Shown piece after piece: positions 32,780 to 43,455 of a DNA stretch of 64,000 nucleotides. The translations under genes were made by a program, and so were the position numbers. Within the stretch, counting starts at the first letter, position 1, and every line of letters begins with the position of its first letter. The notes under the pieces were generated by a model. The model worked only from the letters and a program-made list of their open reading frames with translations, was not told where the DNA came from and did no database searches. Source of the stretch: Rhizobium sp. 32-5/1 (lineage in GTDB: Bacteria; Pseudomonadota; Alphaproteobacteria; Rhizobiales; Rhizobiaceae); the NCBI RefSeq assembly GCF_029537235.1, contig NZ_CP120638.1, positions 186,001 through 250,000 on the forward strand. The letters run 5' to 3'.

Positions 32780-33094
32780 TCAATCTTTGTCTGCGTCGAG
32801 GGAAACGTCCGGCTCGAAATCGGGCCGATAGGAGGCGATTTTTTCAAAGAGCGGCGTGCGATAGTGTTCCGGCACCGGCCTTTCCCCGATGATCCATTTG
32901 ATCAGGTCGTTGTCTTCCTCATCCATGATCGTTTCCAGTTCATCGAGATCGCTTTCCGGCAGATCACCGATCTCGGCGTCGGCGAACTGGCCGAAGACCA
33001 GATCCATCTCGCGGATGCCGCGATGCCAGGCACGAAACAGGATGCGCCTGCGGCGCGGATCGAGATCGGCGCTGGTGCGGGTAATTCCGGTCAT
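32780..33094 (-). CDS. sdhE: FAD assembly factor SdhE (succinate dehydrogenase assembly factor 2)
   Basis: A 104-residue protein of the SdhE/DUF339 family. The FAD-loading motif RGxxE is present in RAWHRGIREMD, followed by LPESDLDELETIMDEEDNDL and the conserved W in LIKWIIGERPVPEH. It helps attach FAD covalently to the succinate dehydrogenase flavoprotein. The gene sits directly before mfd and divergent to recG, a location recognised in Rhizobiaceae. Confidence 0.92.
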   Translation of the reverse strand: MTGITRTSADLDPRRRRILFRAWHRGIREMDLVFGQFADAEIGDLPESDLDELETIMDEEDNDLIKWIIGERPVPEHYRTPLFEKIASYRPDFEPDVSLDADKD

Positions 33095-33212
33095 GAACTG
33101 ATCCTTCTAAACGCAGGGATACCTGCGCGGTCTGTTGCCATGGCTCTATAAACGCTGAAAAGGCGATTGTCAGCCTTGCCAAAGACCTATTCATCGTTTC
33201 AGTCTGCGGCGC

Positions 33213-35318
33213 ATGCGCCCTGCCCTGCTCGATCCGCTTTTCGCACCGCTCAACTCGCTTCCCGGCATCGGCCCGAAGGCCGGCGATCTCTATGCGCGGC
33301 TTCTCGGGCGGGAAAGCATCGAGGATTGCCGCGTGATCGATCTGATCTTTCACGCGCCGCACTCGCTGATCGACCGGCGCCAGCAGCCAGGCATCGCGCT
33401 CTCGCCGCAGGGCTCGATCGTCACCATCACCGGACGCGTCGATCGTCACCAGCCGCCACCGCCCGGCCGCAGCAACCAACCCTACCGCGTGTTCATCCAT
33501 GACGACACCGGAGAACTGGCGCTCACGTTCTTTCGCGCCAAGGGCAACTGGTTGGAAAAGGCCCTGCCCGTCAATGAGACGGTGATCGTCAGCGGCAAGG
33601 TCGACTGGTTCAACGGCCGTCCGTCCATGGTTCATCCGGACTATATGGTGCGCGCAAGTGAGGCCGAAAACCTGCCGCTGGTGGAACCCGTCTATCCGCT
33701 GACGGCAGGCCTGTCGGCCCGCATCCTGCGCAAGTCGATCGAGGCGGGCCTGCCCCGCCTGCCGGATTTTCCGGAATGGCTCGACGAAGCGCTCGCCCGG
33801 CAGCAGAGTTTCAATAGCGTCCGCGACTGTTTTCTCGCCCTGCACGATCCGCGCGACGCTACGGACCTCGACCTGCAGGCACCAAGCCGGCGGAGGCTTG
33901 CCTATGATGAATTTCTGGCTGGCCAGTTGTCGCTTGCATTGGTGCGCCAGCGTCTGCGCAAGGTCGCCGGCATTCCGGTCAAGGCCACCGGCGCGCTGAG
34001 CGGTCCCGTGCTCGCCGCCCTGCCGTTTTCTCTGACAGGTAGCCAGCAGGCGGCGATTGCCGATGTCCTCAAGGACATGGCGGGCACTGAGCGCATGCTG
34101 CGTTTGCTGCAAGGCGACGTTGGCTCGGGCAAGACGGCGGTCGCTCTAATGACCATGCTCGCGGCCGTCGAAGCGGGCGGCCAGGCCGTCCTGATGGCAC
34201 CGACAGAAATTCTGGCCCGCCAGCATTTCGCGACGCTCTCGAAAATGGCGGCACCTGCGGGCGTAAACATCGACGTGCTGACAGGACGCACCAAGGGCAA
34301 GGAGCGCGAGGCGATCCTCGATCGTATCGTCTCTGGTGAGACACAGATCGTCATCGGCACACATGCGCTGTTTCAGGATACCGTCGTCTACAGCAACCTG
34401 CTGATGGCCGTCGTGGACGAGCAACACCGGTTCGGCGTGCACCAGCGGCTGCGGCTGACGGCGAAGGGCATCTCACCACACATGCTGGTGATGACGGCAA
34501 CACCCATTCCGCGCACGCTGGTGCTTGCGGCCTTCGGCGACATGGACGTGTCGAAGCTCACGGAAAAGCCGGCCGGGCGCAAACCGATCCAGACGGTGAC
34601 CGTTTCCAATGAGCGCACCGGCGAGATCGTCGACCGGCTGCGCACAGCGTTATCCGAAGGCAAGAAAGCCTACTGGATCTGCCCGCTGGTGGAGGAATCC
34701 GATGTCTCCGAACTGATGTCGGTGGACGAGCGTTTCGCGATTCTTTCCGCCGAATTCGGCGAGGCCGTCGGGCTTGTGCATGGACGGATGAAAGGCACGG
34801 AGAAAGACGAGGTCATGCTCGCCTTCAAGAAGGGCGAGATCAGGCTCCTGGTCGCCACCACCGTCGTCGAGGTCGGCGTCGATGTCCCTGATGCAACGAT
34901 CATGGTGATCGAACATGCCGAGCGCTTCGGCCTTGCGCAACTGCATCAGTTGCGCGGACGCGTGGGGCGAGGCTCGGAAGCCTCCACCTGCATCCTGCTC
35001 TACAAGGGGCCGCTCAGCGAGAACGGCCGGGCGCGGCTGTCGATCCTGCGCGAAACCGAGGACGGCTTCCTGATCGCGGAGGAGGACCTAAAACTGCGGG
35101 GAGAAGGCGAACTGCTTGGCACCCGCCAGTCCGGCACGCCCGGGTTCCGGATCGCCAGCCTCGAGGCCCATGGTGATCTTCTGGAAATCGCCCGCAAGGA
35201 TGCTGCCTACATCATCGAACGCGACCCGGACCTGACATCGGAGCGCGGCGAGGCTCTACGCACCCTGCTCTACCTGCACCGGCGCGACGAGGCGATCCGC
35301 TTCCTCAGGGCTGGCTGA
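33213..35318 (+). CDS. recG: ATP-dependent DNA helicase RecG
   Basis: A 701-residue RecG that remodels stalled replication forks and branched DNA. An N-terminal wedge (OB) domain occupies about residues 60-150 (ITGRVDRHQPPPPGR, FFRAKGNWLEKALP). Helicase motifs follow: LLQGDVGSGKTAVALMTML, MAPTEILARQHF, VVDEQHRFGVHQRLRL, MTATPIPRTL, VATTVVEVGVDVP and HQLRGRVGRG. Start ATG 33213. It ends 14 bases inside the 3' end of the convergent DUF502 gene. Confidence 0.97.
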   Translation: MRPALLDPLFAPLNSLPGIGPKAGDLYARLLGRESIEDCRVIDLIFHAPHSLIDRRQQPGIALSPQGSIVTITGRVDRHQPPPPGRSNQPYRVFIHDDTGELALTFFRAKGNWLEKALPVNETVIVSGKVDWFNGRPSMVHPDYMVRASEAENLPLVEPVYPLTAGLSARILRKSIEAGLPRLPDFPEWLDEALARQQSFNSVRDCFLALHDPRDATDLDLQAPSRRRLAYDEFLAGQLSLALVRQRLRKVAGIPVKATGALSGPVLAALPFSLTGSQQAAIADVLKDMAGTERMLRLLQGDVGSGKTAVALMTMLAAVEAGGQAVLMAPTEILARQHFATLSKMAAPAGVNIDVLTGRTKGKEREAILDRIVSGETQIVIGTHALFQDTVVYSNLLMAVVDEQHRFGVHQRLRLTAKGISPHMLVMTATPIPRTLVLAAFGDMDVSKLTEKPAGRKPIQTVTVSNERTGEIVDRLRTALSEGKKAYWICPLVEESDVSELMSVDERFAILSAEFGEAVGLVHGRMKGTEKDEVMLAFKKGEIRLLVATTVVEVGVDVPDATIMVIEHAERFGLAQLHQLRGRVGRGSEASTCILLYKGPLSENGRARLSILRETEDGFLIAEEDLKLRGEGELLGTRQSGTPGFRIASLEAHGDLLEIARKDAAYIIERDPDLTSERGEALRTLLYLHRRDEAIRFLRAG

Positions 35319-36002
35319 CGGGTGGCTCCAAGGCCAACGGCTGAACGGTCGGATCCTTGTAGTCGGGGGCGATCAGTCCGCCCGAGATCAGCAGCTTGGC
35401 TCCCTGCTCCGGCGTCATGTCGAGCATGATAATCTTGCTCTTGGGTACGAACATCAGGAAACCTGCTGTCGGAACGGGTGTCGGAGGCAGAAAGACACCG
35501 ACCATTTCCTCGCCCTGCGCATTCAGCTTGGCGGCGATCTCGCCTTGCGCATCACCGGATATAAAAACCAGAGCCCAGCTTCCAGGGCTTGGAAACTCGA
35601 TCAAACCGCACTTCTTGAACGACGTTGACTGCTCCTTCAGCACCGTCTCAAAAATCTGCTTCAGACTTTTGTAGACCGTGCGGACCAGCGGCATCCGCTG
35701 CAGGATCGACTCGCCGAACTTGACGATTGAGCGACCGATGAGATTTTTGCCGAGGAAGCCGACGATGGTGATGAACACCACGGCGATCAGCAGCCCCATG
35801 CCCGGTATGGCGATGTTCAGATAATACCGGGGATCGTATCGCTGCGGAATGTAGGGGTTACCCAGCTGTCCGCCCAGTCGATGAACGTGAATGTCAGCCA
35901 GGTCGTAATGGCAAGCGGCGCACAGATGATGAGACCGGTGAGGAAGTTATTCCGGATGCGCCCGGCCAGCGATATTCTCTCTGGACTGTCGTTCATCCAC
36001 AC
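35305..36002 (-). pseudogene. DUF502 membrane protein, frameshifted
   Basis: The first part (36002 to about 35855) has ISLAGRIRNNFLTGLIICAP and ITTWLTFTFIDWADSWVTP, the first membrane helix of DUF502 proteins. A G is missing from GGGG at 35854-35857; the frame then continues YIPQRYDPRYYLNIAIPGMG, a second helix (LLIAVVFITIVGFLGKNLIG) and the soluble domain (GVFLPPTPVPTAGFLMFVPK, MLDMTPEQGAKLLISGG). Repaired length is about 232 residues. Function unknown. The stop lies within the recG 3' end, a 14-bp convergent overlap. Confidence 0.87.
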
Positions 36003-36011
36003 CCTGCATTT

Positions 36012-36515
36012 TCATCTTGCTTCGCCGTAGAACGCGTCATGGTAAGAAACAATGCCGGATGCCGGCGGTCCATGCAAGGCCAGCGCCAGGAAATATTGCG
36101 GCGCACAATCCTGCAATACGAGCGCAGGATTGCTGGCGAAACCGAATTTCCGGTAGAGGTCCGGATCGCCCATCACGACGCAGCCGGCGGCATTGCGTTT
36201 TGAAAGGCTTTCAAGCCCCTCTTGGATCAGCCCTGCGCCGACGCCCCGCCTTTGAAATTCCGGTTGCACGGAAACCGGCCCAAGGCCGAACCATCCCGTT
36301 GCGCCTGATGATACCGTGACGGCGGAGAAGGCGATGTGGCCGATTACGGATCCCTCTGCCTCCGCAACCAGCGACAAGACGAGCGCACCAGCCGCCCGTA
36401 ACCGTTCGATGATAAGATGTTCCGTCTGATTGCTGTGCGGAGGGTCCTTGAATGCCGCAAGGGTCACGTTACGGATGGCCGTAACGTCAGCCGGCATTTC
36501 CGGACGGATGATCAT
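36012..36515 (-). CDS. GNAT-family N-acetyltransferase
   Basis: A 167-residue acetyltransferase. The acetyl-CoA motif A is FGLGPVSVQPEFQRRGVGAGLIQEGL (Q/RxxGxG/A at RRGVGAG), preceded by VIGHIAFSAV, and the end reads PASGIVSYHDAFYGEAR, resembling the YhbS type. The acceptor is unknown. Its start overlaps the glmS stop by four bases, so the genes are translationally coupled; a role in sugar or cell wall metabolism is only a guess from this. Confidence 0.88.
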   Translation of the reverse strand: MIIRPEMPADVTAIRNVTLAAFKDPPHSNQTEHLIIERLRAAGALVLSLVAEAEGSVIGHIAFSAVTVSSGATGWFGLGPVSVQPEFQRRGVGAGLIQEGLESLSKRNAAGCVVMGDPDLYRKFGFASNPALVLQDCAPQYFLALALHGPPASGIVSYHDAFYGEAR

Positions 36516-38338
36516 TCCACCGTCACCGACTTTGCGAGGTTACGCGGCTGATCGACATCGGTGCCCATGAAGACCGCCGTGTGATAGGCAAGCAGCTGGA
36601 TCGGCAAGGAGAAGATCATCGGCGCAATGATCTCGTCGACATTCGGCAAAACGATCGTGCTCATCGTCTCGAGCTTCGAGGCCGCAGCGCCCTTCTCGTC
36701 GGTGATGAAGATGATCCGGCCACCGCGGGCAGCGACTTCCTGCATGTTCGATACGGTCTTTTCGAAGAACCGGTCATGCGGCGCAATGACGATGACAGGC
36801 ATGTTCTCATCGATCAGCGCGATCGGGCCATGCTTGAGTTCGCCAGCCGCATAGCCCTCGGCATGGATGTAGGAGATTTCCTTGAGTTTCAGCGCCCCTT
36901 CCATGGCGAGCGGATAGCTCGTGCCTCGGCCGAGATAAAGCACGTCGCGGCATTTCGAAAGTTCACGCGCCAGCGTTTCCATCTTCGGCTGGATGCTGTT
37001 CAGCACGGCGCCCATGATGCGCGGCATTTCGGCCAGATGCCTGACCAGCACCTTTTCCTCGTCCTTCGAGACAGTCCCCCGGGCGACACCGGCACCAATG
37101 GCAAGGGCTGCAAGAACCGAAAGCTGGCAGGTGAAGGCCTTGGTCGAGGCAACGCCGATCTCGGGGCCGGCCATGATCGGGAAGATCGCATCGGCCTCGC
37201 GGGCAATGGTGGATTCCCGGACGTTGACGACGGCACCGATCTTCAGGCCGTGCTCCTTGCAGTACCGAAGCGACGCCAGCGTATCGGCGGTCTCGCCTGA
37301 CTGCGAGATGAACAGCGCTGCCGACTGCGACGACAGCGGAATGTCGCGGTAGCGGAACTCGGACGCCACGTCGATCTCGACCGGTAGGCGGGCATAGCGC
37401 TCGAACCAGTATTTGCCGACGAGGCCGGCAAGATAGGCAGTGCCGCAGGCCGAAATCGCAAGGCTCGGCACCTTGGCGAAATCAATGGCCGCGGCTGTCG
37501 GACTGATCCGGTTCTCGATGAAATCGACGTAATGGGCCAGGGCATGCGAGATGACCTCCGGCTGTTCGTAGATTTCCTTTTCCATGAAGTGCCGGTGATT
37601 GCCCTTGTCGACCATGTAGGCGGCGGCCACAGACACCTGCTTCTGGCGCTTTACGGCCTTGCCGTCATGATCGAGGATCTCGACGCCATTTGCCGTCAGC
37701 ACCGCCCAGTCACCATCGATCAGATAGGTGATCTCGTTGGTGAAGGGCGAGAGCGCGATCGCGTCGGAACCGAGGAACATTTCGCCCCTGCCGTAGCCGA
37801 CGGCCAGCGGCGGGCCGCTGCGCGCCGCCATGATCGTATCCGGCGCGTCCTGGAAGATGACGGCCAGCGCATAGGCGCCGGTCACCCGGCGCAGCATGGC
37901 CTGCATCGCAGCGCGATGGCTCATACCGTCACGAACGAGCTTGGCCAGAAGCTGGGCGACGACCTCGGTGTCCGTCTGCGTAGCGAAGGTCGCACCGTCG
38001 GCGATCAGTTCGTCCTTCAGTTCGGAGAAATTCTCGATGATGCCGTTGTGCACGACGGCCACACCATCGGTGAAATGCGGATGGGCGTTGTTTTCGGTCG
38101 GTGCGCCATGGGTTGCCCAGCGGGTATGGGCGATGCCGATGGTGCCCGCCAGCGGCTCGCTGCGCAGCTTGATCTCAAGATTGACGAGCTTGCCCTCGGC
38201 GCGGCGGCGCTCCAGGGTGCCGTCATGGATTGTCGCGACGCCGGCAGAATCATAACCGCGATATTCGAGCCGCTTCAGCGCATCGACGAGACGCTCAGAT
38301 ACGGGCTGGCTTCCAACAATACCGACAATGCCGCACAT
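36512..38338 (-). CDS. glmS: Glutamine-fructose-6-phosphate aminotransferase (isomerizing)
   Basis: A 608-residue GlmS, which makes glucosamine-6-phosphate from fructose-6-phosphate and glutamine. The N-terminal nucleophile Cys2 is in MCGIVGIVG; the class II glutaminase domain contains GIAHTRWATHG and HNGIIENF. Two SIS sugar-isomerase domains follow (ISACGTAYLAG, SQSGETADTLA, GRGTSYPLAMEGALKLKEIS), ending NLAKSVTVE. With glmU 140 bp upstream on the same strand it supplies UDP-N-acetylglucosamine for peptidoglycan and lipid A. Confidence 0.97.
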   Translation of the reverse strand: MCGIVGIVGSQPVSERLVDALKRLEYRGYDSAGVATIHDGTLERRRAEGKLVNLEIKLRSEPLAGTIGIAHTRWATHGAPTENNAHPHFTDGVAVVHNGIIENFSELKDELIADGATFATQTDTEVVAQLLAKLVRDGMSHRAAMQAMLRRVTGAYALAVIFQDAPDTIMAARSGPPLAVGYGRGEMFLGSDAIALSPFTNEITYLIDGDWAVLTANGVEILDHDGKAVKRQKQVSVAAAYMVDKGNHRHFMEKEIYEQPEVISHALAHYVDFIENRISPTAAAIDFAKVPSLAISACGTAYLAGLVGKYWFERYARLPVEIDVASEFRYRDIPLSSQSAALFISQSGETADTLASLRYCKEHGLKIGAVVNVRESTIAREADAIFPIMAGPEIGVASTKAFTCQLSVLAALAIGAGVARGTVSKDEEKVLVRHLAEMPRIMGAVLNSIQPKMETLARELSKCRDVLYLGRGTSYPLAMEGALKLKEISYIHAEGYAAGELKHGPIALIDENMPVIVIAPHDRFFEKTVSNMQEVAARGGRIIFITDEKGAAASKLETMSTIVLPNVDEIIAPMIFSLPIQLLAYHTAVFMGTDVDQPRNLAKSVTVE

Positions 38339-38477
38339 ATATTTCTCCGCAAATTCCGCCGCTTGTCACTGGTCCACGATCCGGGCGCTGGGTTCTGTTG
38401 GCAGCCTTGGTAGCGAATTCCGGAAATTCCGCAATCGGACGGAAACTCACTTTCGATTTCAGATTTTAACGTGCGAC

Positions 38478-39848
38478 CTAGTGGCCACCTGTCTTGGCCT
38501 TCTTCGCTGCCTTTTCCGCCTGGTAGCGGTCGCGCAAAACTTTGGCCCTGCCCGGCTTGTTTTCCTGGCGCGCCCGACCAAAGGCGACGGCATCGTCGGG
38601 AACGTCTTCCGTCACGACACTGCCGGAGGCGACCAGCGCGCCGTCGCCGATCGAAACGGGTGCAACCAAAGACGAATTCGATCCGATGAAGGCATTCGCG
38701 CCGATGCGCGTGACATGCTTGTTCACGCCATCATAATTGCAGGTAATCGTACCGGCGCCGATATTGGTTTTCTCGCCGACAAAAGCGTCGCCGATATAGG
38801 TCAGGTGGTTGACCTTGGCGCCCGCACCGATCTCCGCCTTCTTGACCTCGCAGAAATTGCCAACTTTCGAACCCGCGCCGAGATTGGCGCCCGGACGCAG
38901 CCGCGCATAGGGACCGACGGTCGCGCCTGTGCTGATATAAGCACCCTCAAGGTGCGAGAACGCATGGATGATGGCACCACTTTCGACAGTAACGCCTGGA
39001 CCGAAAACAACATTTGGCTCGATCAGCACGTCCTGCCCGATCTTCGTGTCGTAGGAAAGGAAAACCGTTTCCGGCGCGATCATTGACACGCCCGAGATCA
39101 TCAGCTCGTGCCGGCGCCTTTGCTGCCAGATGCGCTCGATAGAGGCGAGTTCCGCCCGCGTGTTGCAGCCTGTCAGTTCCGTTTCCGGGGCCTCGACCGC
39201 AATCGCCTTGCCACTATTTGCCACGACAATTTCAACGAGATCGGTCAGGTAGTATTCACCCTTGGCGTTGGCATTGCCGATCTGATCGAGAAGCGCCAAG
39301 GCCTTGGCGCCATTGATCGCCATCAGACCGCCATTGCAATAGGTGATGCGGCGCTCCTCTTCGCTGGCGTCGCGCTGCTCGCGGATCGCCACAAGGGCTC
39401 CGTCCCTGACGATCAACCGCCCGTACCCGGTCGGGTCATCTGTCCTGAAGCCGATTACGACGACATCATTACCCTCAGCCAGAGCTTGGCGCGCCGCCAC
39501 CAACGGGCCCTCCGTGATCAGCGGCGTATCGCCGAAAACAACGAGAACATCGTCATATCCGCGGGCAATGGCCTCACGCGCGGCAAGCACGGCATGACCG
39601 GTCCCAAGGCGCTCCGTCTGGGTATAGGACGAAACCGCAAGGGCGCCTGCCGATGCCGCCTCCTCGACCGCTGCCGCATCCCGGCCGACCACCAGAGCGA
39701 CGCTATCGATCTGCGCGCGGCCCAAGGCATCGACGACATGCGCGATCATCGGCCGACCGCCGACCGGATGCAGCACCTTCGACTTCGACGACTTCATCCG
39801 GGTGCTTTCCCCTGCGGCCAGAATGACCGCCAGGCACGTGCGCTTCAT
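38478..39848 (-). CDS. glmU: Bifunctional UDP-N-acetylglucosamine pyrophosphorylase / glucosamine-1-phosphate acetyltransferase
   Basis: A 456-residue GlmU. The N-terminal uridyltransferase has [20 protein letters not shown] and FGDTPLI; the C-terminal left-handed beta helix has hexapeptide repeats ([59 protein letters not shown]). It acetylates glucosamine-1-phosphate then forms UDP-GlcNAc. ATG 39848 matches family starts better than 39863. Upstream of glmS on the same strand. Confidence 0.96.
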   Translation of the reverse strand: MKRTCLAVILAAGESTRMKSSKSKVLHPVGGRPMIAHVVDALGRAQIDSVALVVGRDAAAVEEAASAGALAVSSYTQTERLGTGHAVLAAREAIARGYDDVLVVFGDTPLITEGPLVAARQALAEGNDVVVIGFRTDDPTGYGRLIVRDGALVAIREQRDASEEERRITYCNGGLMAINGAKALALLDQIGNANAKGEYYLTDLVEIVVANSGKAIAVEAPETELTGCNTRAELASIERIWQQRRRHELMISGVSMIAPETVFLSYDTKIGQDVLIEPNVVFGPGVTVESGAIIHAFSHLEGAYISTGATVGPYARLRPGANLGAGSKVGNFCEVKKAEIGAGAKVNHLTYIGDAFVGEKTNIGAGTITCNYDGVNKHVTRIGANAFIGSNSSLVAPVSIGDGALVASGSVVTEDVPDDAVAFGRARQENKPGRAKVLRDRYQAEKAAKKAKTGGH

Positions 39849-40052
39849 TGCATAGTCTCCCATCGTCTTTTGCAGCCCGAACTTCAGCGCCGCGCGATTC
39901 TGTCCGTTGCTTAGCAGGAAGATATTTCAAGAAACATAACCGCGCCATCGGCACAGCATTAACCGGGATAAAACCGGATCATGCCATAAGGAAGACAAAC
40001 CGACTGGACGTCGGATGGATTCGACGGCAAGAAGCCGGGGCAGAGATCGATC

Positions 40053-41801
40053 ATGCAGCCAATCACGACGATACGTTCTTCCGGAAACACGGGTAGCTTC
40101 TCGGGCAAGTTGACGAGGCGGCCATTGGTCTTTCTGGCATTTGCGATTGTTCTCGTCTTCTCCAGCCTTCTCATTACGATCCCGATGCCTATGGGACCGA
40201 TGTATTGGGATCACTATATCTATCTCGACGCCGCCAACCGGATTTTTGACGGCCAGATGCCGTCCGTCGATTTTTTCACGCCGGTCGGTGGGCTCGGCTA
40301 TTATCTCTTCGCGCTGCTCCTGGAACTCTTTCCAAAGGGACATCCGCTGCTGCTGGCCAGTTGGTCGCTGCTTGCCATCACGGCGCCTTTGATGGCCGTC
40401 GTGCTTTGGGATGTCCAGAAGCGCTCCACCGTCACGGCTTATATGCTGCTGGCTCCATTTCTGTTGTTTTCGATCCTGCCTTTCAACACCGGCGACTTCT
40501 ATCCCTTTCCCGGTTCTGATGGCTTCGGCATCTACAACCGGCAGGTCTGTCAGTTGCTCTACGTCCTTGCCTGCGCACTTCTCCATGTCAGCGATCAGCG
40601 AAAACTTGCCGTCAGCGTCGCTGTGGCGATGCTGTCTCTTCTTTTCATCAAAGTAACCGGCGTCGTCGCCGGAATCATCTTGTGCCTGATGGCATTTGCT
40701 ACAGGGAGGCTCCACCTGCGGTCCGCAATTCTTGCCGGTCTGCTCTTCTGCGGCTGCATTGCCGGTATTGAGCTGACAACAGGCATGGTTACGGCATATG
40801 CGGCAGACATTCTTGCCCTGCTTGAAGTCAACAATACCAGCCTTCTTCCACGACTGGTGCAGTCGGCATCGCTAAACTTCGGCATCATCGTCGCTAGCGG
40901 CGCCCTGTGTGTCATCCTGTTCGGCCAGCGTTTTGACGCTCTGCGCGGAGATCTTAAGACACTCATTCGAGAGCGTAACCTTTCCGCCCTCACCCGCACT
41001 ATCGATCAGCCGGCGCTCTGGGTCGCGGCCTTTGTCGCAGCAGGTCTCCTTTTCGAAAGCCAGAACACCGGCAGCCAAGCCTTCATCTTTCTCTGGCCGC
41101 TTCTTTTCGCGATCCTTATGGAAAGCCGTGGGCGCAACCCGACCTCCACGGCGTTCATGACCGTGACCGCGCTTGTGCTGGCAGTTGCCGCACCGCCGGC
41201 AGTTATGATCGTGCAAAAGGCATCGCGGGCCTGGGTCGGCATGCTAAACAGCGAACATCTGGAAAGTCGCAACCTTGGTACGATGGGCGCTGTACGTGCG
41301 CGCGATATCCAGTTGCTGCGCGCCGAGCGCATGCAAAAGATCTATGTCGAGAACCGGCAGGTCTATGAGACCGTGGCCAAGTCGGGCGAACTGCCATCCT
41401 TCCTGCTTTACAGCGACTTCGATTTCCAGACGCTGTGGCTGGAAAATACCGATAATGCGATCTCCGCTCTTCACGACTATGAGGCTGCGAACGGGCTGCG
41501 CTTCGGCACGATCATGAACATCGATTTCACCAATCCATTTCCCTGGCTGATGAACCGGCATGCACCGAAATACATCGCCATTGGTGCCGATCCGTATCGA
41601 GCGGTTCCGCGACCCGATGACAAAGTGGCTGCGGCGGTCCAGGCGAGCGATGTGGCGCTCTACCCGAGTTGCCCGCCGACGACAGCGCGCCTCAAGCTGC
41701 TTTCCCTCTACCAACCGTTTTTGGAAAAACACCACACGCGTATCACCCTGACGCCTTGCGTCGACGCGTTTATTCGCACAGCTTTGATAAAAGCGCCGTA
41801 A
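40053..41801 (+). CDS. Polytopic membrane protein, glycosyltransferase-39-like
   Basis: A 582-residue protein with about 10-11 membrane helices in residues 28-380 and a soluble C-terminal part of about 190 residues. The first extracytoplasmic loop reads YWDHYIYLDAANRIFDGQMP followed by SVDFFTPVGGLGYYLFALLL. An acidic residue after the first helix and a DF.TPVG.L.YY motif are typical of lipid-linked-sugar glycosyltransferases of the GT-C fold. No specific family could be assigned. It stands alone, divergent from glmU with about 200 bp between. Confidence 0.7.
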   Translation: MQPITTIRSSGNTGSFSGKLTRRPLVFLAFAIVLVFSSLLITIPMPMGPMYWDHYIYLDAANRIFDGQMPSVDFFTPVGGLGYYLFALLLELFPKGHPLLLASWSLLAITAPLMAVVLWDVQKRSTVTAYMLLAPFLLFSILPFNTGDFYPFPGSDGFGIYNRQVCQLLYVLACALLHVSDQRKLAVSVAVAMLSLLFIKVTGVVAGIILCLMAFATGRLHLRSAILAGLLFCGCIAGIELTTGMVTAYAADILALLEVNNTSLLPRLVQSASLNFGIIVASGALCVILFGQRFDALRGDLKTLIRERNLSALTRTIDQPALWVAAFVAAGLLFESQNTGSQAFIFLWPLLFAILMESRGRNPTSTAFMTVTALVLAVAAPPAVMIVQKASRAWVGMLNSEHLESRNLGTMGAVRARDIQLLRAERMQKIYVENRQVYETVAKSGELPSFLLYSDFDFQTLWLENTDNAISALHDYEAANGLRFGTIMNIDFTNPFPWLMNRHAPKYIAIGADPYRAVPRPDDKVAAAVQASDVALYPSCPPTTARLKLLSLYQPFLEKHHTRITLTPCVDAFIRTALIKAP

Positions 41802-41808
41802 CCCCCTG

Positions 41809-43455
41809 TCACGTGGGCAGGCGCAAGCGGCTCTCGGTCAGCAAGCCGCTTTCGTCGAGGATCGGGTGCGCGACGGAAACGATATGCGCATTGATGCGTT
41901 TGAGGTCCCGCAGGATATCCAGATGCAGCGAGCTGGTCTGGAGGCTATCGAGCCGGCCGTCGCGCAACCGCTCCAGATGCCGTTCGGAGGACTGTTTTTC
42001 CATGCGTCGTACATCGACCTTTACTTCCATCAACTGCCGGGCAAGATCGGCGTTTCGCGTCACGAAGATCGTCTGCGCAATGCGCAGATTATCGATCGTC
42101 AACGTGAAGAGCGTCTTCAACTCCTGATAGCCTTCCTCTGAAAACTTCAAACCATTGCCGATCTTCTTGTTGACCTGCTCGGCGATCCCCTTCTCGATGA
42201 TGTCGCCCATATGTTCGAGATTGATCGCGTAGTCGATGATGACGATCGATCGGCGACCATCGTCTGCGCTCAGGCCTTGACGCCCAAGCCGTGAGAGAAA
42301 CAGCTTCACTTCCTGCTGCAGCAGATCGACCTGCTTCTCAAATTTGGCGACGTCCTTGAGCTCAGAAAGATCATTACTGTTGAAGGCGTTCATGACCTTG
42401 ATCAGCATGGCCTCGATGATATCGCCGACCCGAAGCACCTCGCGGGTAGCACCCGACAGGGCGATCAACGGTGTGCTCAACGCATTGTCATCGAGATAGA
42501 GCGGTCCTGCCTCATTCTTCTTCTCGTCGGGTATAAGCCGCGTCATCCAGTTGGACAACCAGTTGGAGAACGGCCACGCAATAATGGCAAGGGCGATATT
42601 GAACAGGAGATGGATATCGACCGGCAGTTTTCCGGCCGGAATGGGGAACATCCTGAGCATCTCGGCCACCGTGCCCGCAATTGGCAGCGCAATGAGACAG
42701 CCCATCGCCCGGATGATGAGGTTGGCAACCGTGACCCGGCGGGCCGGTGCCGGGGAAGAAAGGGTCGCAATGACGGGAGGGATGGCACCACCGAGATTCG
42801 CGCCGAGAACAAGCGCAATGATCAGGCTGGAGGACAGATTACCCGTCGAGGCCAGCGACAGGATCAGCACGACGATGGCGAGGCTCGAGGACGAGACAAA
42901 GGCAAGAACCGCAGCGAAGATCAGCGCCACAGGCAGGGCACCATCAAGAAGCTCAAGAAATGCACCGAGCGCCGGCGAAGTGCGCATCGGCTCGGTTGCC
43001 AGACCGAGAAGATGCAGCGAGAGAAGCATCAGGCCGATTCCGACCAGTGCACTGCCTGCGCCCTGTCGCGCACTTGAACGTCCCGTCCGGTGAAGGACAA
43101 CGCCTGAAAGGATCACCAACGGCGAAAGCCAGTCAATGCCGGTCGCAACGATCCAGGCTGTCACAGCCGTGCCGACATTGGCGCCCAGCAGAACGAGTTG
43201 CGCCATGCGCGGTCGCACCAACCCCTTTTCGACAAAGGAAGCAATCATCAGTGCCGTCGCCGTGGAACTTTGCAGCGCGACAGTCGCGGTAAATCCCGCA
43301 ACAAAAGAACGGACTGGACCGCTGGTCCCCTGCGCCAGACCGGTTCGCAGGCGAATGCCGAAGGCGCGCGTCACACCGTCCTTGACCTGGGACAGCCCGA
43401 ACAGCAGCAGAGCAACGGCCCCGAAGACATTGACCATCACGATGGTGGATTCCAT
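41809..43455 (-). CDS. Na/Pi cotransporter family protein with PhoU-like domain
   Basis: A 548-residue protein. The membrane part (about residues 1-310) has the two inverted Na/Pi repeats: FTATVALQSSTATALMIASF with GANVGTAVTAWIVA, and SSSLAIVVLILS with GANLGGAIPPVIA. A helical PhoU-like domain occupies about residues 340-530 (LRVGDIIEAMLIKVMNAF, YAINLEHMGDIIEKGI). Proteins of this kind import phosphate with sodium or regulate phosphate flux. No pho box was identified upstream. Confidence 0.9.
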   Translation of the reverse strand: MESTIVMVNVFGAVALLLFGLSQVKDGVTRAFGIRLRTGLAQGTSGPVRSFVAGFTATVALQSSTATALMIASFVEKGLVRPRMAQLVLLGANVGTAVTAWIVATGIDWLSPLVILSGVVLHRTGRSSARQGAGSALVGIGLMLLSLHLLGLATEPMRTSPALGAFLELLDGALPVALIFAAVLAFVSSSSLAIVVLILSLASTGNLSSSLIIALVLGANLGGAIPPVIATLSSPAPARRVTVANLIIRAMGCLIALPIAGTVAEMLRMFPIPAGKLPVDIHLLFNIALAIIAWPFSNWLSNWMTRLIPDEKKNEAGPLYLDDNALSTPLIALSGATREVLRVGDIIEAMLIKVMNAFNSNDLSELKDVAKFEKQVDLLQQEVKLFLSRLGRQGLSADDGRRSIVIIDYAINLEHMGDIIEKGIAEQVNKKIGNGLKFSEEGYQELKTLFTLTIDNLRIAQTIFVTRNADLARQLMEVKVDVRRMEKQSSERHLERLRDGRLDSLQTSSLHLDILRDLKRINAHIVSVAHPILDESGLLTESRLRLPT

